Assembly (NCBI RefSeq): GCF_002374315.1
Contig: NZ_NWUX01000026.1
Location: forward strand, 1-60,042
Origin: Vreelandella nigrificans
Lineage (GTDB): Bacteria; Pseudomonadota; Gammaproteobacteria; Pseudomonadales; Halomonadaceae
Reading direction: 5' to 3'
Length of the DNA: 60,042 nucleotides
In this document: positions 33,494 to 41,398 of the stretch, piece after piece
Layout: every line of letters starts with the position of its first letter
How positions within the stretch are numbered: position 1 is the first letter of the stretch
Notes under the pieces: generated by a model
What the model was told of the DNA's origin: nothing
What the model saw: the letters and a program-made list of their open reading frames with translations, nothing else
Databases searched by the model: none
Position numbers and translations under genes: made by a program

Positions 33494-34871
33494 CGTGGCG
33501 CAGGTACCAGTCGTATTCCATCGTGCTAACCTCACGCATGGCTTCGGCGCGTTCGGCGTGGCGGTTGGCGATAAATACATGGATGAAATCCTTACCAAAC
33601 AGTTCTCCGAATATGTGGTTGGTGCTCAGCAGGTGCAGCGCCTTAGTCCAGCTATTAGTCAGCTGGGCGGGGATCTGTTCATAGGCATTGCCAGTAATTG
33701 GCTCAGGGGGCTGGCGCTGCTGGGTCAGGCCGTAATGAATTGATGCCAGCACGGTGGAGAGGAGCAGGTAGGGGTTTACATCGGCGCCGGCTACACGGTG
33801 TTCAATGCGCCGTGCATCTTTTGAACCAGCAGGAACACGGACTGCCACTGAGCGGTTGTCATACCCCCAAGTGGGCGCCATGGGCACGTAGTACCCTTCC
33901 TGGAAACGACGGTACGAATTGAGGTTTGGGGCCAATAGCGCCATGGAGTCCGGCATTAATTCTAGTAATCCGCCCACTGCGTGTTGCAGCGCTTTATTGT
34001 CCAACGGGTCATCGCCGTTTTCAGCAAAGATATTTTTCCCATTTTCATCCAGCAGACTGATATGAACATGGGTGCCACTACCGGCTTCCTGGCCGTAAGG
34101 CTTAGCCATAAAGGTGGCTTCAAAGCCGTGCTGCAATGCCACTCCCTTGATTAGCCGTTTAAGCAGCACTGCATAGTCACAAGCGAGCAGTACATCATCA
34201 GTGTGAATCAAATTAGCTTCAAACTGACCGGGAGCACACTCTTTCAGCACAGTATCCAGTGGCAGGCCCTGGACTTGAGCGGCACTTTGCAGGTCATCGA
34301 TAAACTCGGCGTACTCATCCAGCTCCAGCACGGAGTATAGCTGGCTTTGGGCGGCCCGTTCACCGCTGCAGGGTGATTTCGGTGGCTGGATCAGATTGCG
34401 TGTGCAGCGCTGCCGATCGACGAGATAAAACTCCAGCTCAAGCGCAACCACTGGTGTTAAGCCAAGGCTCGAAAGTTGCCCCAGAATACGCCGTAAGATC
34501 TGGCGAGGATCGGCGAAGAAAGGTGTGCCGTCCATTTCTTCCATGGTCAGTAATAGCTGGCCGTAGTGCTTGTTATTTATCCAGGGAACTGAGTGAAGCG
34601 TGCCGGGGATGGCGCGACACAGGCGGTCACCATCGCCACTGGAAAGCCCCAGCCCCGTTTCTTCCACAGTGTTGCCGTTGATATCCAGTGCAAACACAGA
34701 GGCAGGCAAATAGATGCCTTTTTCGAACACCTTGCCGAGGTTATCGGTAGGAATACGCTTGCCACGGATGACGCCATTGAGGTCACTGATCAACAGGTCA
34801 ATACTGGTGATATCCGGATGGCGCTCCAGAAAAGCTGAGGCTTCGTTGTAAGTATGATGGGCAGTAGACAT
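33489..34871 (-). CDS. puuA: Gamma-glutamylputrescine synthetase
   Basis: This is a 460-residue glutamine synthetase-fold ligase. The beta-grasp domain opens with DLLISDLNGVIRGKRIP near residue 24. The catalytic domain shows ALELEFYLVD near residue 143, AGSGTHVHISLLDENG near residue 262 (ATP and glutamate binding), NSYRRFQEGYYVPMAPTWGYDNRSVAVRVP near residue 320 in two adjoining family motifs, and RIEHRVAGADVNPYL. PuuA joins glutamate to putrescine using ATP, the first step of the Puu route. It is divergent from puuD and convergent with puuB. The C terminus (YLRHV) is followed at once by tandem repeats. The Shine-Dalgarno sequence is weak. Confidence 0.93.
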   Translation of the reverse strand: MSTAHHTYNEASAFLERHPDITSIDLLISDLNGVIRGKRIPTDNLGKVFEKGIYLPASVFALDINGNTVEETGLGLSSGDGDRLCRAIPGTLHSVPWINNKHYGQLLLTMEEMDGTPFFADPRQILRRILGQLSSLGLTPVVALELEFYLVDRQRCTRNLIQPPKSPCSGERAAQSQLYSVLELDEYAEFIDDLQSAAQVQGLPLDTVLKECAPGQFEANLIHTDDVLLACDYAVLLKRLIKGVALQHGFEATFMAKPYGQEAGSGTHVHISLLDENGKNIFAENGDDPLDNKALQHAVGGLLELMPDSMALLAPNLNSYRRFQEGYYVPMAPTWGYDNRSVAVRVPAGSKDARRIEHRVAGADVNPYLLLSTVLASIHYGLTQQRQPPEPITGNAYEQIPAQLTNSWTKALHLLSTNHIFGELFGKDFIHVFIANRHAERAEAMREVSTMEYDWYLRHV

Positions 34872-35152
34872 ACGTTAACCCTTGTTTTTGTGCTGTGTTA
34901 GTTGTGACTGGGTGGTAGTGATTTCGCTAACAGTATCCTTGCCCTGGTTGCATCTCGTGTCAATTATTTAATAACAAAAATAATGATAACTTTCCCTCTC
35001 GGATGTTTGTTTTTACTTTATGCCTTTATTTATCAGTTATTTATAACTTTTTTGCACAAAAATAACGATTTGTTGTTGGAAAATAAAACAAGGCGCGCTA
35101 TGTTTGGGTGATCGTTGAATAAAACATAACAACCGGCAAAGCGTATCTACTT
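34872..35152. promoter_or_regulatory. puuA-puuD divergent control region with putative PuuR sites
   Basis: This 281-bp AT-rich gap holds two copies of AAAAATAAYGAT (34976-34987 and 35058-35069, same orientation). They resemble the E. coli PuuR consensus AAAATATAATGAACA. GTTATTTATAAC at 35036-35047 is a 5-bp inverted repeat. The string at 34986-35004 matches one upstream of puuB. These are candidate operators for the XRE-cupin regulator at 40805-41356. No promoter boxes were assigned with confidence. Confidence 0.5.
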
Positions 35153-35959
35153 ATGCAAGTAACTCATTCCCCGCGCCCTTTGGTGGGTGTTATCGCCTGC
35201 TGCCGAGAGGTGGAAGGCCACTCAGCTCAGATAGTGACCGATAAGTATCTGCAGGCGCTTTATCACTATGGCATCACACCTGTGATCCTACCTGTACTGG
35301 CTGCTGATATGTTGACGCCTGAGCAACGTGCCGAGCAGGCCGTTGCGCTATTGGGCAGCTTGGATGGCTTGGTGTTAACCGGCAGCTATACCAATGTTTC
35401 TCCAGGTCGCTATGGCGCTGAGCTAGCCCCGGAAAATACTCGCAGCGACGCACGGCGCGATGAAGAAGCGCTTGATTGGGTGCATGAGGCAGTCCGACAG
35501 GCGTTACCCCTGTTTGGTATTTGTCGTGGGTTTCAAGAAATGAACGTGGCTTTTGGGGGCACGCTGCACCAGGCCGTACAAACACTGCCGGGTATGCTCG
35601 ATCACCGCGAGCCGCCTGCTGACGATATGGCCGGTCACTATGCGGCCTCTCACCGGGTGAAGATTCGCCCTGGTGGTGTTTTGGAGGCGCTCTATAGCGG
35701 TGAGCATACTGAGGTGAATTCACTGCACCAGCAGGGGATTGACCAGCTTGCGCCGGGTTTGGAAGCAGAAGCCTGGGCACCGGATGGGTTAGTTGAGGCG
35801 GTTTCCGTGCGCGATGCCGCTGCGTTCGCGCTGGCTGTCCAGTGGCACCCGGAGTGGCGCTCCAAAGAACACCCCTTTTATGACGCACTGTTTCAGGGGT
35901 TTGCTACGGCATGTCGTCAGCATCGTAACCAACGTGACGCCCAACTTGCTGCCTGCTGA
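35153..35959 (+). CDS. puuD: Gamma-glutamyl-GABA hydrolase
   Basis: This is a 268-residue class I glutamine amidotransferase-like hydrolase of the peptidase C26 group. LDGLVLTGSYTNVSPGRYG near residue 75 is followed by the nucleophile elbow LFGICRGFQEMNVAFGG with Cys near residue 123. NSLHQQGID near residue 189 follows, and the catalytic His-Glu are in VQWHPEW near residue 230. PuuD releases GABA and glutamate from gamma-glutamyl-GABA, the last step of the Puu route. It is divergent from puuA and 35 bp before the aminotransferase. The first ATG is used; the ribosome-binding site is weak. Confidence 0.93.
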   Translation: MQVTHSPRPLVGVIACCREVEGHSAQIVTDKYLQALYHYGITPVILPVLAADMLTPEQRAEQAVALLGSLDGLVLTGSYTNVSPGRYGAELAPENTRSDARRDEEALDWVHEAVRQALPLFGICRGFQEMNVAFGGTLHQAVQTLPGMLDHREPPADDMAGHYAASHRVKIRPGGVLEALYSGEHTEVNSLHQQGIDQLAPGLEAEAWAPDGLVEAVSVRDAAAFALAVQWHPEWRSKEHPFYDALFQGFATACRQHRNQRDAQLAAC

Positions 35960-35994
35960 GCGCTTGTTGCAATGATTTGATCAGGAGCCTACCT

Positions 35995-37371
35995 ATGCAG
36001 ACCCAAGATTACCAAGCGCTGGATCGCCAACACCACCTTCACCCGTTTACTGATTTTAAATCACTTGGTGAAGAAGGCACCCGTATCATCACCCACGCCG
36101 ATGGGGTTTACATTTATGACAGCCAGGGTAACCGTATTCTTGATGGTATGGCGGGCCTTTGGTGTGTGAACCTTGGTTATGGGCGCCAGGAACTAGTTGA
36201 TGCTGCCACTGAGCAAATGCAACAACTGCCGTACTACAACAATTTCTTCAAAACCACCCACCCTCCCGCAGTGAAGTTAGCTGCCAAGCTAAGTGAGCTG
36301 GCACCTGAGCATATCAATCATGTGTTCTTCACCGGCTCAGGCTCTGAATCTAACGATACCGTGTTGCGCATGGTGCGCCGGTATTGGGCACTCAAAGGCA
36401 AACCAGAAAAGCAATGGATCATCTCGCGTAAAAATGGTTATCACGGCTCTACAGTAGCGGGAATGAGCCTTGGGGGTATGGCGCCGATGCATGACCAGGG
36501 TGGCCCTTGTGTGCCAGGGATTACGCATATTTGCCAGCCTTACTGGTTTGGCGAAGGGCGCGACATGAGCCAGGAGGAGTTTGGCAAACAGTGTGCTCAA
36601 GCGCTTGAAGATCAAATTCTGGCATTAGGTGAAGATAAAGTAGCGGCCTTTATTGCAGAACCTGTGCAGGGGGCGGGTGGAGCGATCATTCCACCGGATA
36701 GTTACTGGCCTGCGGTGAAAGAGGTGTTGGCCAAGTACGACATTCTATTGATTGCTGACGAAGTCATCTGTGGTTTTGGTCGTTTAGGTGAGTGGTTTGG
36801 CAGTACTCACTATGGGCTCAAGCCTGACCTGATGCCAATCGCCAAGGGCTTGTCGTCGGGCTACCTACCCATTGGTGCTGTGCTGGTAGGAGATCGTGTG
36901 GCCGACACGCTAATCGACGAAGGCGGCGAATTCTTCCACGGCTTTACCTACTCCGGCCACCCAGTCTGCGCTGCTGTGGCATTGAAAAACCTTGAGTTGC
37001 TGGAAAGCGAGCGAGTGGTAGAAAAAGTTCGTGATGAACTGGGGCCTTACTTAGCTAAACGTTGGCAGGAACTAGCGGAACACCCTCTGGTAGGTGACGC
37101 CCGCTCGCTGGGTTTGATTGGCTCACTGGAACTGGTGGCCGACAAGCAAACCGGCGAGCGTTTCGATAAATCTCTTTCTGTCGGCAACTTGTGTCGTGAT
37201 TTCTGTTTTGACAGTGGGTTAGTTATGCGCTCTGTGGGTGACACCATGGTGATTTCACCGCCGTTAATTATCACGCGCAGTGAAATCGATGAACTGGTGA
37301 GCAAGGCACGCTTAGCTCTCGATAAAACCGCTGCAAAGCTAGCGATTACATACCCAATGGAGAGTGCATGA
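35995..37371 (+). CDS. spuC: Class III aminotransferase, putrescine:pyruvate type (puu module copy)
   Basis: This is a 458-residue fold-type I PLP enzyme. HHLHPFTDFKSLGEEG opens it, GLWCVNLGYGR lies near residue 58, GSGSESNDTVLRM near residue 112, AFIAEPVQGAGG near residue 220, and IAKGLSSGYLPIGA holds the Schiff-base Lys near residue 284. The start at 35995 has AGGAG at a good distance; a further ATG at 35977 adds six residues but has no such site. SpuC enzymes convert putrescine to 4-aminobutanal with pyruvate. The gene overlaps puuC by 4 bp. Together they give a direct route to GABA parallel to PuuAB within the same operon. Confidence 0.87.
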   Translation: MQTQDYQALDRQHHLHPFTDFKSLGEEGTRIITHADGVYIYDSQGNRILDGMAGLWCVNLGYGRQELVDAATEQMQQLPYYNNFFKTTHPPAVKLAAKLSELAPEHINHVFFTGSGSESNDTVLRMVRRYWALKGKPEKQWIISRKNGYHGSTVAGMSLGGMAPMHDQGGPCVPGITHICQPYWFGEGRDMSQEEFGKQCAQALEDQILALGEDKVAAFIAEPVQGAGGAIIPPDSYWPAVKEVLAKYDILLIADEVICGFGRLGEWFGSTHYGLKPDLMPIAKGLSSGYLPIGAVLVGDRVADTLIDEGGEFFHGFTYSGHPVCAAVALKNLELLESERVVEKVRDELGPYLAKRWQELAEHPLVGDARSLGLIGSLELVADKQTGERFDKSLSVGNLCRDFCFDSGLVMRSVGDTMVISPPLIITRSEIDELVSKARLALDKTAAKLAITYPMESA

Positions 37372-38870
37372 TGGTAACTGATAGCCCCAAAACATTAGCT
37401 GACTGGCAGGCGTTAGCAGCGACACTGAACTTGGAGACACGTGCCTTTATTGATGGTGAATTTGTGCCTGCCGTGAGTGGCAGCACTCTGACCAGCATCA
37501 ATCCCGCCACGGGTGAAACGCTGGCAGAAGTAGCCAGCTGTGATACGGCAGATGCTGAACGTGCCACCCAGGTGGCTCGTGCTGCTTTTGAAAGTGGCGC
37601 TTGGTCGCGCTGTGATCCAGGTAAGCGTAAACGTGTGCTGCTACGTTTGGCAGAGTTGGTGAACGCTCACCGTGACGAATTAGCGTTGCTGGATACGCTG
37701 GATATGGGTAAACCAATTTCCAGCTCCCAGGGTGATGTGGCGGGTACCGTTGCCTGCTTGCGTTACCAGGCAGAATGTATCGACAAGCTTTACGGTGAAG
37801 TAGCTCCGACCGGCGATGGCGCGCTGGGGCTGGTACTGCGCGAGCCGATGGGTGTAGTGGCCGCTATTGTGCCGTGGAATTTTCCACTGATGATGACCTC
37901 TTGGAAGATTGCTCCTGCACTGGCGGCGGGCAACAGTGTCATTCTCAAGCCATCAGAAAAATCACCGCTTTCGGCATTGCGCTTGGCGCAGTTAGTCCAG
38001 GAAGCCGGCATCCCTCCAGGTGTCTTCCAAGTGTTGCCAGGTTATGGCCACACAGTGGGCAAAGCGCTGGCGCTTTCCATGGAAGTGGATTGCCTAGCCT
38101 TTACCGGCTCTACAGGTGTGGGTAAGCAACTAATGCAGTACGCCGGGCAGTCCAACCTTAAGCGCGTTTTTCTGGAGTGTGGTGGCAAAAGCCCTAACAT
38201 TGTTTTCGCCGACTGCCAGCAACTTGATGCGGTGGCTCAAAGCGCTGCGGCCGCAATCTTCCACAACCAGGGAGAAGTGTGTATCGCGGGGTCACGTCTG
38301 CTGGTAGAAAACAGTATCCGTGAAGATTTTGTAGCCCGTGTGGTAAAAGCCGCCGAGCAGATGCAGCCGGGAGACCCCCTCGACCCGAACAGCTTTATGG
38401 GCGCCATGGTCGATGAAGCGCAGTATCAGCGAGTACTTGACTATATACGTCTGGGGGTAAGCGAAGGCGCGGCACTGAAACTGGGTGGAGAAGCTAGCGC
38501 TTCCAAGGGCTATTTCTTGCCTCCTACCATCTTTGACAACGTCACCCCCGAAATGCGTATCGGCCGAGAGGAGATTTTTGGGCCGGTACTGAGTGTTTTC
38601 GGCTTTGATAGTGAAGAGCAGGCAATTGCGCTGGCCAACGACAGTGATTATGGCCTTGCGGCTGGGGTCTGGAGCCAGGATATCGACCGTATCATGCGGG
38701 TGTCCCGGCGACTGCAATCTGGCCAAGTGTATGTGAACAACTGGGCCGGCGTCGATCAGACAGTCCCCTTCGGTGGTGTCAAACAATCGGGAAATGGGCG
38801 TGATAAATCGCTGCACGCGCAGGAGAAATACTGCGAAGTGAAAACAGTGTGGATGTCGCTGAGCGTTTGA
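37368..38870 (+). CDS. puuC: PuuC-like aldehyde dehydrogenase (puu module copy)
   Basis: This is a 500-residue aldehyde dehydrogenase. IPWNFPLMMTSWKIAPALAA is near residue 170, FTGSTGVGKQL near residue 246, LECGGKSPN near residue 270, HNQGEVCIAGS with the catalytic Cys near residue 304, and FGGVKQSGNGRDKSLHAQEKY at the end in two blocks. It oxidises gamma-glutamyl-gamma-aminobutyraldehyde and 4-aminobutanal. It is very close to the copy at 21737-23230 in both protein and DNA (long stretches around the Cys region are nearly the same), a sign of duplication or gene conversion. Two adjacent ATG codons (37368, 37371) could serve as starts. The stop lies in a 17-bp tandem repeat. Confidence 0.92.
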   Translation: MMVTDSPKTLADWQALAATLNLETRAFIDGEFVPAVSGSTLTSINPATGETLAEVASCDTADAERATQVARAAFESGAWSRCDPGKRKRVLLRLAELVNAHRDELALLDTLDMGKPISSSQGDVAGTVACLRYQAECIDKLYGEVAPTGDGALGLVLREPMGVVAAIVPWNFPLMMTSWKIAPALAAGNSVILKPSEKSPLSALRLAQLVQEAGIPPGVFQVLPGYGHTVGKALALSMEVDCLAFTGSTGVGKQLMQYAGQSNLKRVFLECGGKSPNIVFADCQQLDAVAQSAAAAIFHNQGEVCIAGSRLLVENSIREDFVARVVKAAEQMQPGDPLDPNSFMGAMVDEAQYQRVLDYIRLGVSEGAALKLGGEASASKGYFLPPTIFDNVTPEMRIGREEIFGPVLSVFGFDSEEQAIALANDSDYGLAAGVWSQDIDRIMRVSRRLQSGQVYVNNWAGVDQTVPFGGVKQSGNGRDKSLHAQEKYCEVKTVWMSLSV

Positions 38871-38911
38871 CGTACCTGAGTGTTTGATGTACCTGAGCGT
38901 TCGACGTACCT
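38861..38911 (+). repeat. Three 17-bp tandem repeats across the puuC stop
   Basis: GAGCGTTTGACGTACCT (38861-38877), GAGTGTTTGATGTACCT (38878-38894) and GAGCGTTCGACGTACCT (38895-38911) are direct neighbours. The TGA stop of puuC (38868-38870) is inside the first copy. Each further copy differs at one or two positions. Confidence 0.92.
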
Positions 38912-38969
38912 GATTTAGGGGCGAAGCTAAATTTAACATCCCCCTTTTTGATTGATTCAGCAGAAACGC

Positions 38970-39001
38970 TAAGTGTCACAGCAAACGCGGTGACACTTAG
39001 T
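38970..39001. promoter_or_regulatory. 11-bp inverted repeat upstream of the second NhaC gene
   Basis: CTAAGTGTCAC (38970-38980) pairs exactly with GTGACACTTAG (38991-39001) around a 10-nt loop, 150 bp before the antiporter start. It has no T-tract on the + strand. It could be an operator for a dimeric regulator or an RNA hairpin ending puuC transcripts. The rest of the 283-bp gap (38871-39153) holds tandem repeats and a GAGGA ribosome-binding site. Confidence 0.5.
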
Positions 39002-39091
39002 AGCGGGTTCCCCTTGCCTAAAAACTGTCGAGAAACACGTGTAACAGTGAGGTGAGTGGCGATCGCTGCGTAGCAATGATTTCTAAATGGT

Positions 39092-39133
39092 AATAACAAC
39101 ATTAATAAAAACATTAACAACATCAATAACAAG
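39092..39133 (+). repeat. AT-rich imperfect 12-bp and 9-bp repeats before the NhaC gene
   Basis: AATAACAACATT (39092-39103) and AATAAAAACATT (39104-39115) are followed by two shortened units, AACAACATC and AATAACAAG. They end 20 bp before the antiporter ATG. The array may keep the translation start free of RNA structure. Confidence 0.55.
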
Positions 39134-39153
39134 CAAATATTAGTGAGGACACT

Positions 39154-40614
39154 ATGTCGACCAATAGTACCACTAAGGAAGACCAGGAAACGCAGGACAT
39201 CCCCAGGCCTAGCCTAACAGCAGCCATGATACCGATTGTGTTTATGGCAGCATCGTTGGGGCTTCTAATCGGTTATTTCGAAACCGATCCGCATTTACCA
39301 CTGTTCCTAAGTGCTGTAGTGGCAGCCGCTGTAGCACTGGCGACGGGCTGTCGCTGGAAGCAGCTCGAAGTCGGCATTATGCGTTCCATTGGCTTAACCA
39401 CTCAGGCAATTGTGATTCTGCTGATTATTGGCACGATTATTGGCTACTGGATTGCAGGTGGGGTAGTGCCCACTATGATCTATTACGGCCTAAGCATTTT
39501 GGCACCGGACTACTTTCTAGTCGCAGCCTGTTTGATCTGCTGCGTTGTGTCTTTGGCGGGCGGCAACGCCTGGACAGCGGCGGGTACTATCGGTATTGCG
39601 CTGATGGGGGTGGGAGAAGGGCTGGGCATCAACCCCGCTATGGTGGCTGGAGCCGTGATTTCTGGCGTTTATTTTGGCGATAAGATTTCTCCGCTTTCTG
39701 AGACTACTAATATGGCGTCTGGTGTTGTGGGCGTGGATCTGTTTGAGCATATTCGCTATATGCTTTACACCACCGTTCCTGCAATCTCTGTTGCGCTGGT
39801 GTTGTACACCATTATTGGCTTGAGTATGACGCCTTCTGGTGATGGAGCCACGCAGGTGATTGAGTTGCAGCAGAGCTTGAACGAGCTATTTATTATCAGC
39901 CCCTGGCTGCTGCTGGTACCGGCGTTGGTGATTGTGATGATGGTCAAGAAAGTACCCGCGATTCCTGCACTTTCAATCGGCTCATTGATGGGATTTATCT
40001 GTGCGATTGTGATTCAAGGAGTGCCGCTGGGTGATAGTTTTACTATTTTTGTGGAAGGTTACGCGGTAGACACGGGCAATGAAGCGGTGGATGAGCTGCT
40101 GACTAACGGCGGTGTTGACTCCATGATGTGGACTGTTTCGTTGATCATTATTGCCATGAGTTTTGGTGGGATTCTTGAGTCGGCAGGTTTCTTCCGCACC
40201 ATCGTAGAAAGTTTACTTAAACTGGCCAAAACCACTGGCAGCCTGATCGCCACGACTGTGGCTACATCGATGACTGCTAACGTGGTGGGATGTGATCAGT
40301 ATTTAAGTATTATTTTACCTGCCCGTATGTATGCCAGCGAGTATAAGCGCCGTGCGCTTAAACTTAAAAACCTGTCTCGCACGGTAGAAGATGCCGGTAC
40401 CATGACCTCACCATTAGTACCTTGGAATACCTGTGGTGCCTTTATGTTTGCCACGCTAGGGGTCAGCGCCTTCAGCTATGCGCCTTATGCATTTTTGGCG
40501 CTGCTAAGCCCGGTGTTTGCCATTATTTATGGCTTTACTGGTTTCAAAATTGCCTACGAGAATGAGTCTGCACGCGATGAGCCAGCTAGCGAGCGAGCTG
40601 CTTCAGGAGCTTGA
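39154..40614 (+). CDS. NhaC-family antiporter (puu module)
   Basis: This is a 486-residue membrane protein with about 12 helices. It shows the classic NhaC signature GVYFGDKISPLSETTNMASG near residue 172, LAGGNAWTAAGTIGIALMG near residue 130, TANVVGCDQYLSIILPARMY near residue 370 and TMTSPLVPWNTCGAF near residue 415. It is closer to canonical NhaC than the copy at 26113-27459. It follows puuC in the same direction and ends at a strong terminator, so it is the last gene of the puu module before puuR. No PuuP gene is present, so putrescine import is a possible role. Na+/H+ exchange is the family default. Confidence 0.88.
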   Translation: MSTNSTTKEDQETQDIPRPSLTAAMIPIVFMAASLGLLIGYFETDPHLPLFLSAVVAAAVALATGCRWKQLEVGIMRSIGLTTQAIVILLIIGTIIGYWIAGGVVPTMIYYGLSILAPDYFLVAACLICCVVSLAGGNAWTAAGTIGIALMGVGEGLGINPAMVAGAVISGVYFGDKISPLSETTNMASGVVGVDLFEHIRYMLYTTVPAISVALVLYTIIGLSMTPSGDGATQVIELQQSLNELFIISPWLLLVPALVIVMMVKKVPAIPALSIGSLMGFICAIVIQGVPLGDSFTIFVEGYAVDTGNEAVDELLTNGGVDSMMWTVSLIIIAMSFGGILESAGFFRTIVESLLKLAKTTGSLIATTVATSMTANVVGCDQYLSIILPARMYASEYKRRALKLKNLSRTVEDAGTMTSPLVPWNTCGAFMFATLGVSAFSYAPYAFLALLSPVFAIIYGFTGFKIAYENESARDEPASERAASGA

Positions 40615-40679
40615 CGAGTACTCTTTGTGTGAAAATGCATTTATTGACAGCTTGTGTTGAGTGTTTGTGTTTAAAGCTT

Positions 40680-40704
40680 GCCCCACCATGGTGGGGCTTT
40701 TTTT
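40680..40704 (+). terminator. Rho-independent terminator of the puu module
   Basis: GCCCCACC (40680-40687) pairs with GGTGGGGC (40690-40697), an 18-bp perfect palindrome, followed by seven T (40698-40704). This is the clearest intrinsic terminator in the window and ends the antiporter transcript. Confidence 0.93.
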
Positions 40705-40804
40705 GCGCTATGATAGGCACCATTTTATCGATAAGTTGCAATACCGACGCATAGCGTCATAGACAAGCCAACAGGTAGGCAAACCAACAGGGAGTGAATC
40801 AGGC

Positions 40805-41356
40805 ATGACAGATGACGTAGGTGAGCGGCTGCGCTCCTTGCGCAAGCTGCGCGGGATTTCGCAGCGTGAGCTGGCAAAGCAGTGTGGGGTGACCCACTCC
40901 AGTTTGTCGCTGATTGAGCAGGGAAAAGTGAGCCCGTCTGTCAGCTCTCTAAAGAAAATTCTCAACGCCTTTGCCATAAGCGTTGGAGATTTTTTCACGA
41001 TGGATCTTGATAATCAGGAGCAAATTTTCTATTCGCCTGACGACTTGGTGGATATTGGCTCAGATAATATTACGTTAAAGCTGGTGGGGGCCAACCGGCC
41101 TAATCGAGGGCTGGCGTTTATGATTGAGCACTATCCGCCGGGAACCGATACTGGTCAGGAAATGATTGCCCACCACGGTGAGGAAGCGGGTGTTGTTCTG
41201 GAGGGTGAAATCGAGCTGACGGTAGGCTCCTCGGTGCGTCGATTAGGGCCCGGCGAGTCGTATTATTTTAAAACCAACGTACCACACCGTTTTCGTAACA
41301 TTGGCGATGTAGGCTGCAAAATTGTTAGCTGCGCAACACCTGGTCAGGCATTTTAA
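40805..41356 (+). CDS. puuR: XRE-family regulator with cupin domain (PuuR-like)
   Basis: This is a 183-residue protein. An N-terminal helix-turn-helix of the HTH_3 type is at residues 5-60 (LRSLRKLRGISQRELAKQC, then VTHSSLSLIEQGKVSPSVSSL). A C-terminal cupin is at about residues 108-180 (HGEEAGVVLEGEIELTV, then LGPGESYYFKTNVPHRFRN). Domain order and length match PuuR, the repressor of putrescine genes that senses putrescine. It lies behind a terminator, so it has its own promoter. Candidate targets are the AAAAATAAYGAT repeats between puuA and puuD. Confidence 0.88.
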   Translation: MTDDVGERLRSLRKLRGISQRELAKQCGVTHSSLSLIEQGKVSPSVSSLKKILNAFAISVGDFFTMDLDNQEQIFYSPDDLVDIGSDNITLKLVGANRPNRGLAFMIEHYPPGTDTGQEMIAHHGEEAGVVLEGEIELTVGSSVRRLGPGESYYFKTNVPHRFRNIGDVGCKIVSCATPGQAF

Positions 41357-41398
41357 GATGGTTTTGATATCGTGGGGTTGGTTACCGTTGCGGTAATA

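Noticed and set aside
35274..35888. 204-codon - strand frame opposite puuD
   Set aside because: It lies wholly within puuD, which has all catalytic motifs; the antisense product is Pro/Arg-rich without any recognisable domain.
38292..38939. 215-codon - strand frame opposite the puuC 3' end
   Set aside because: It is antisense to well-supported coding sequence, and a similar antisense frame appears opposite the other puuC copy, as expected from codon bias.
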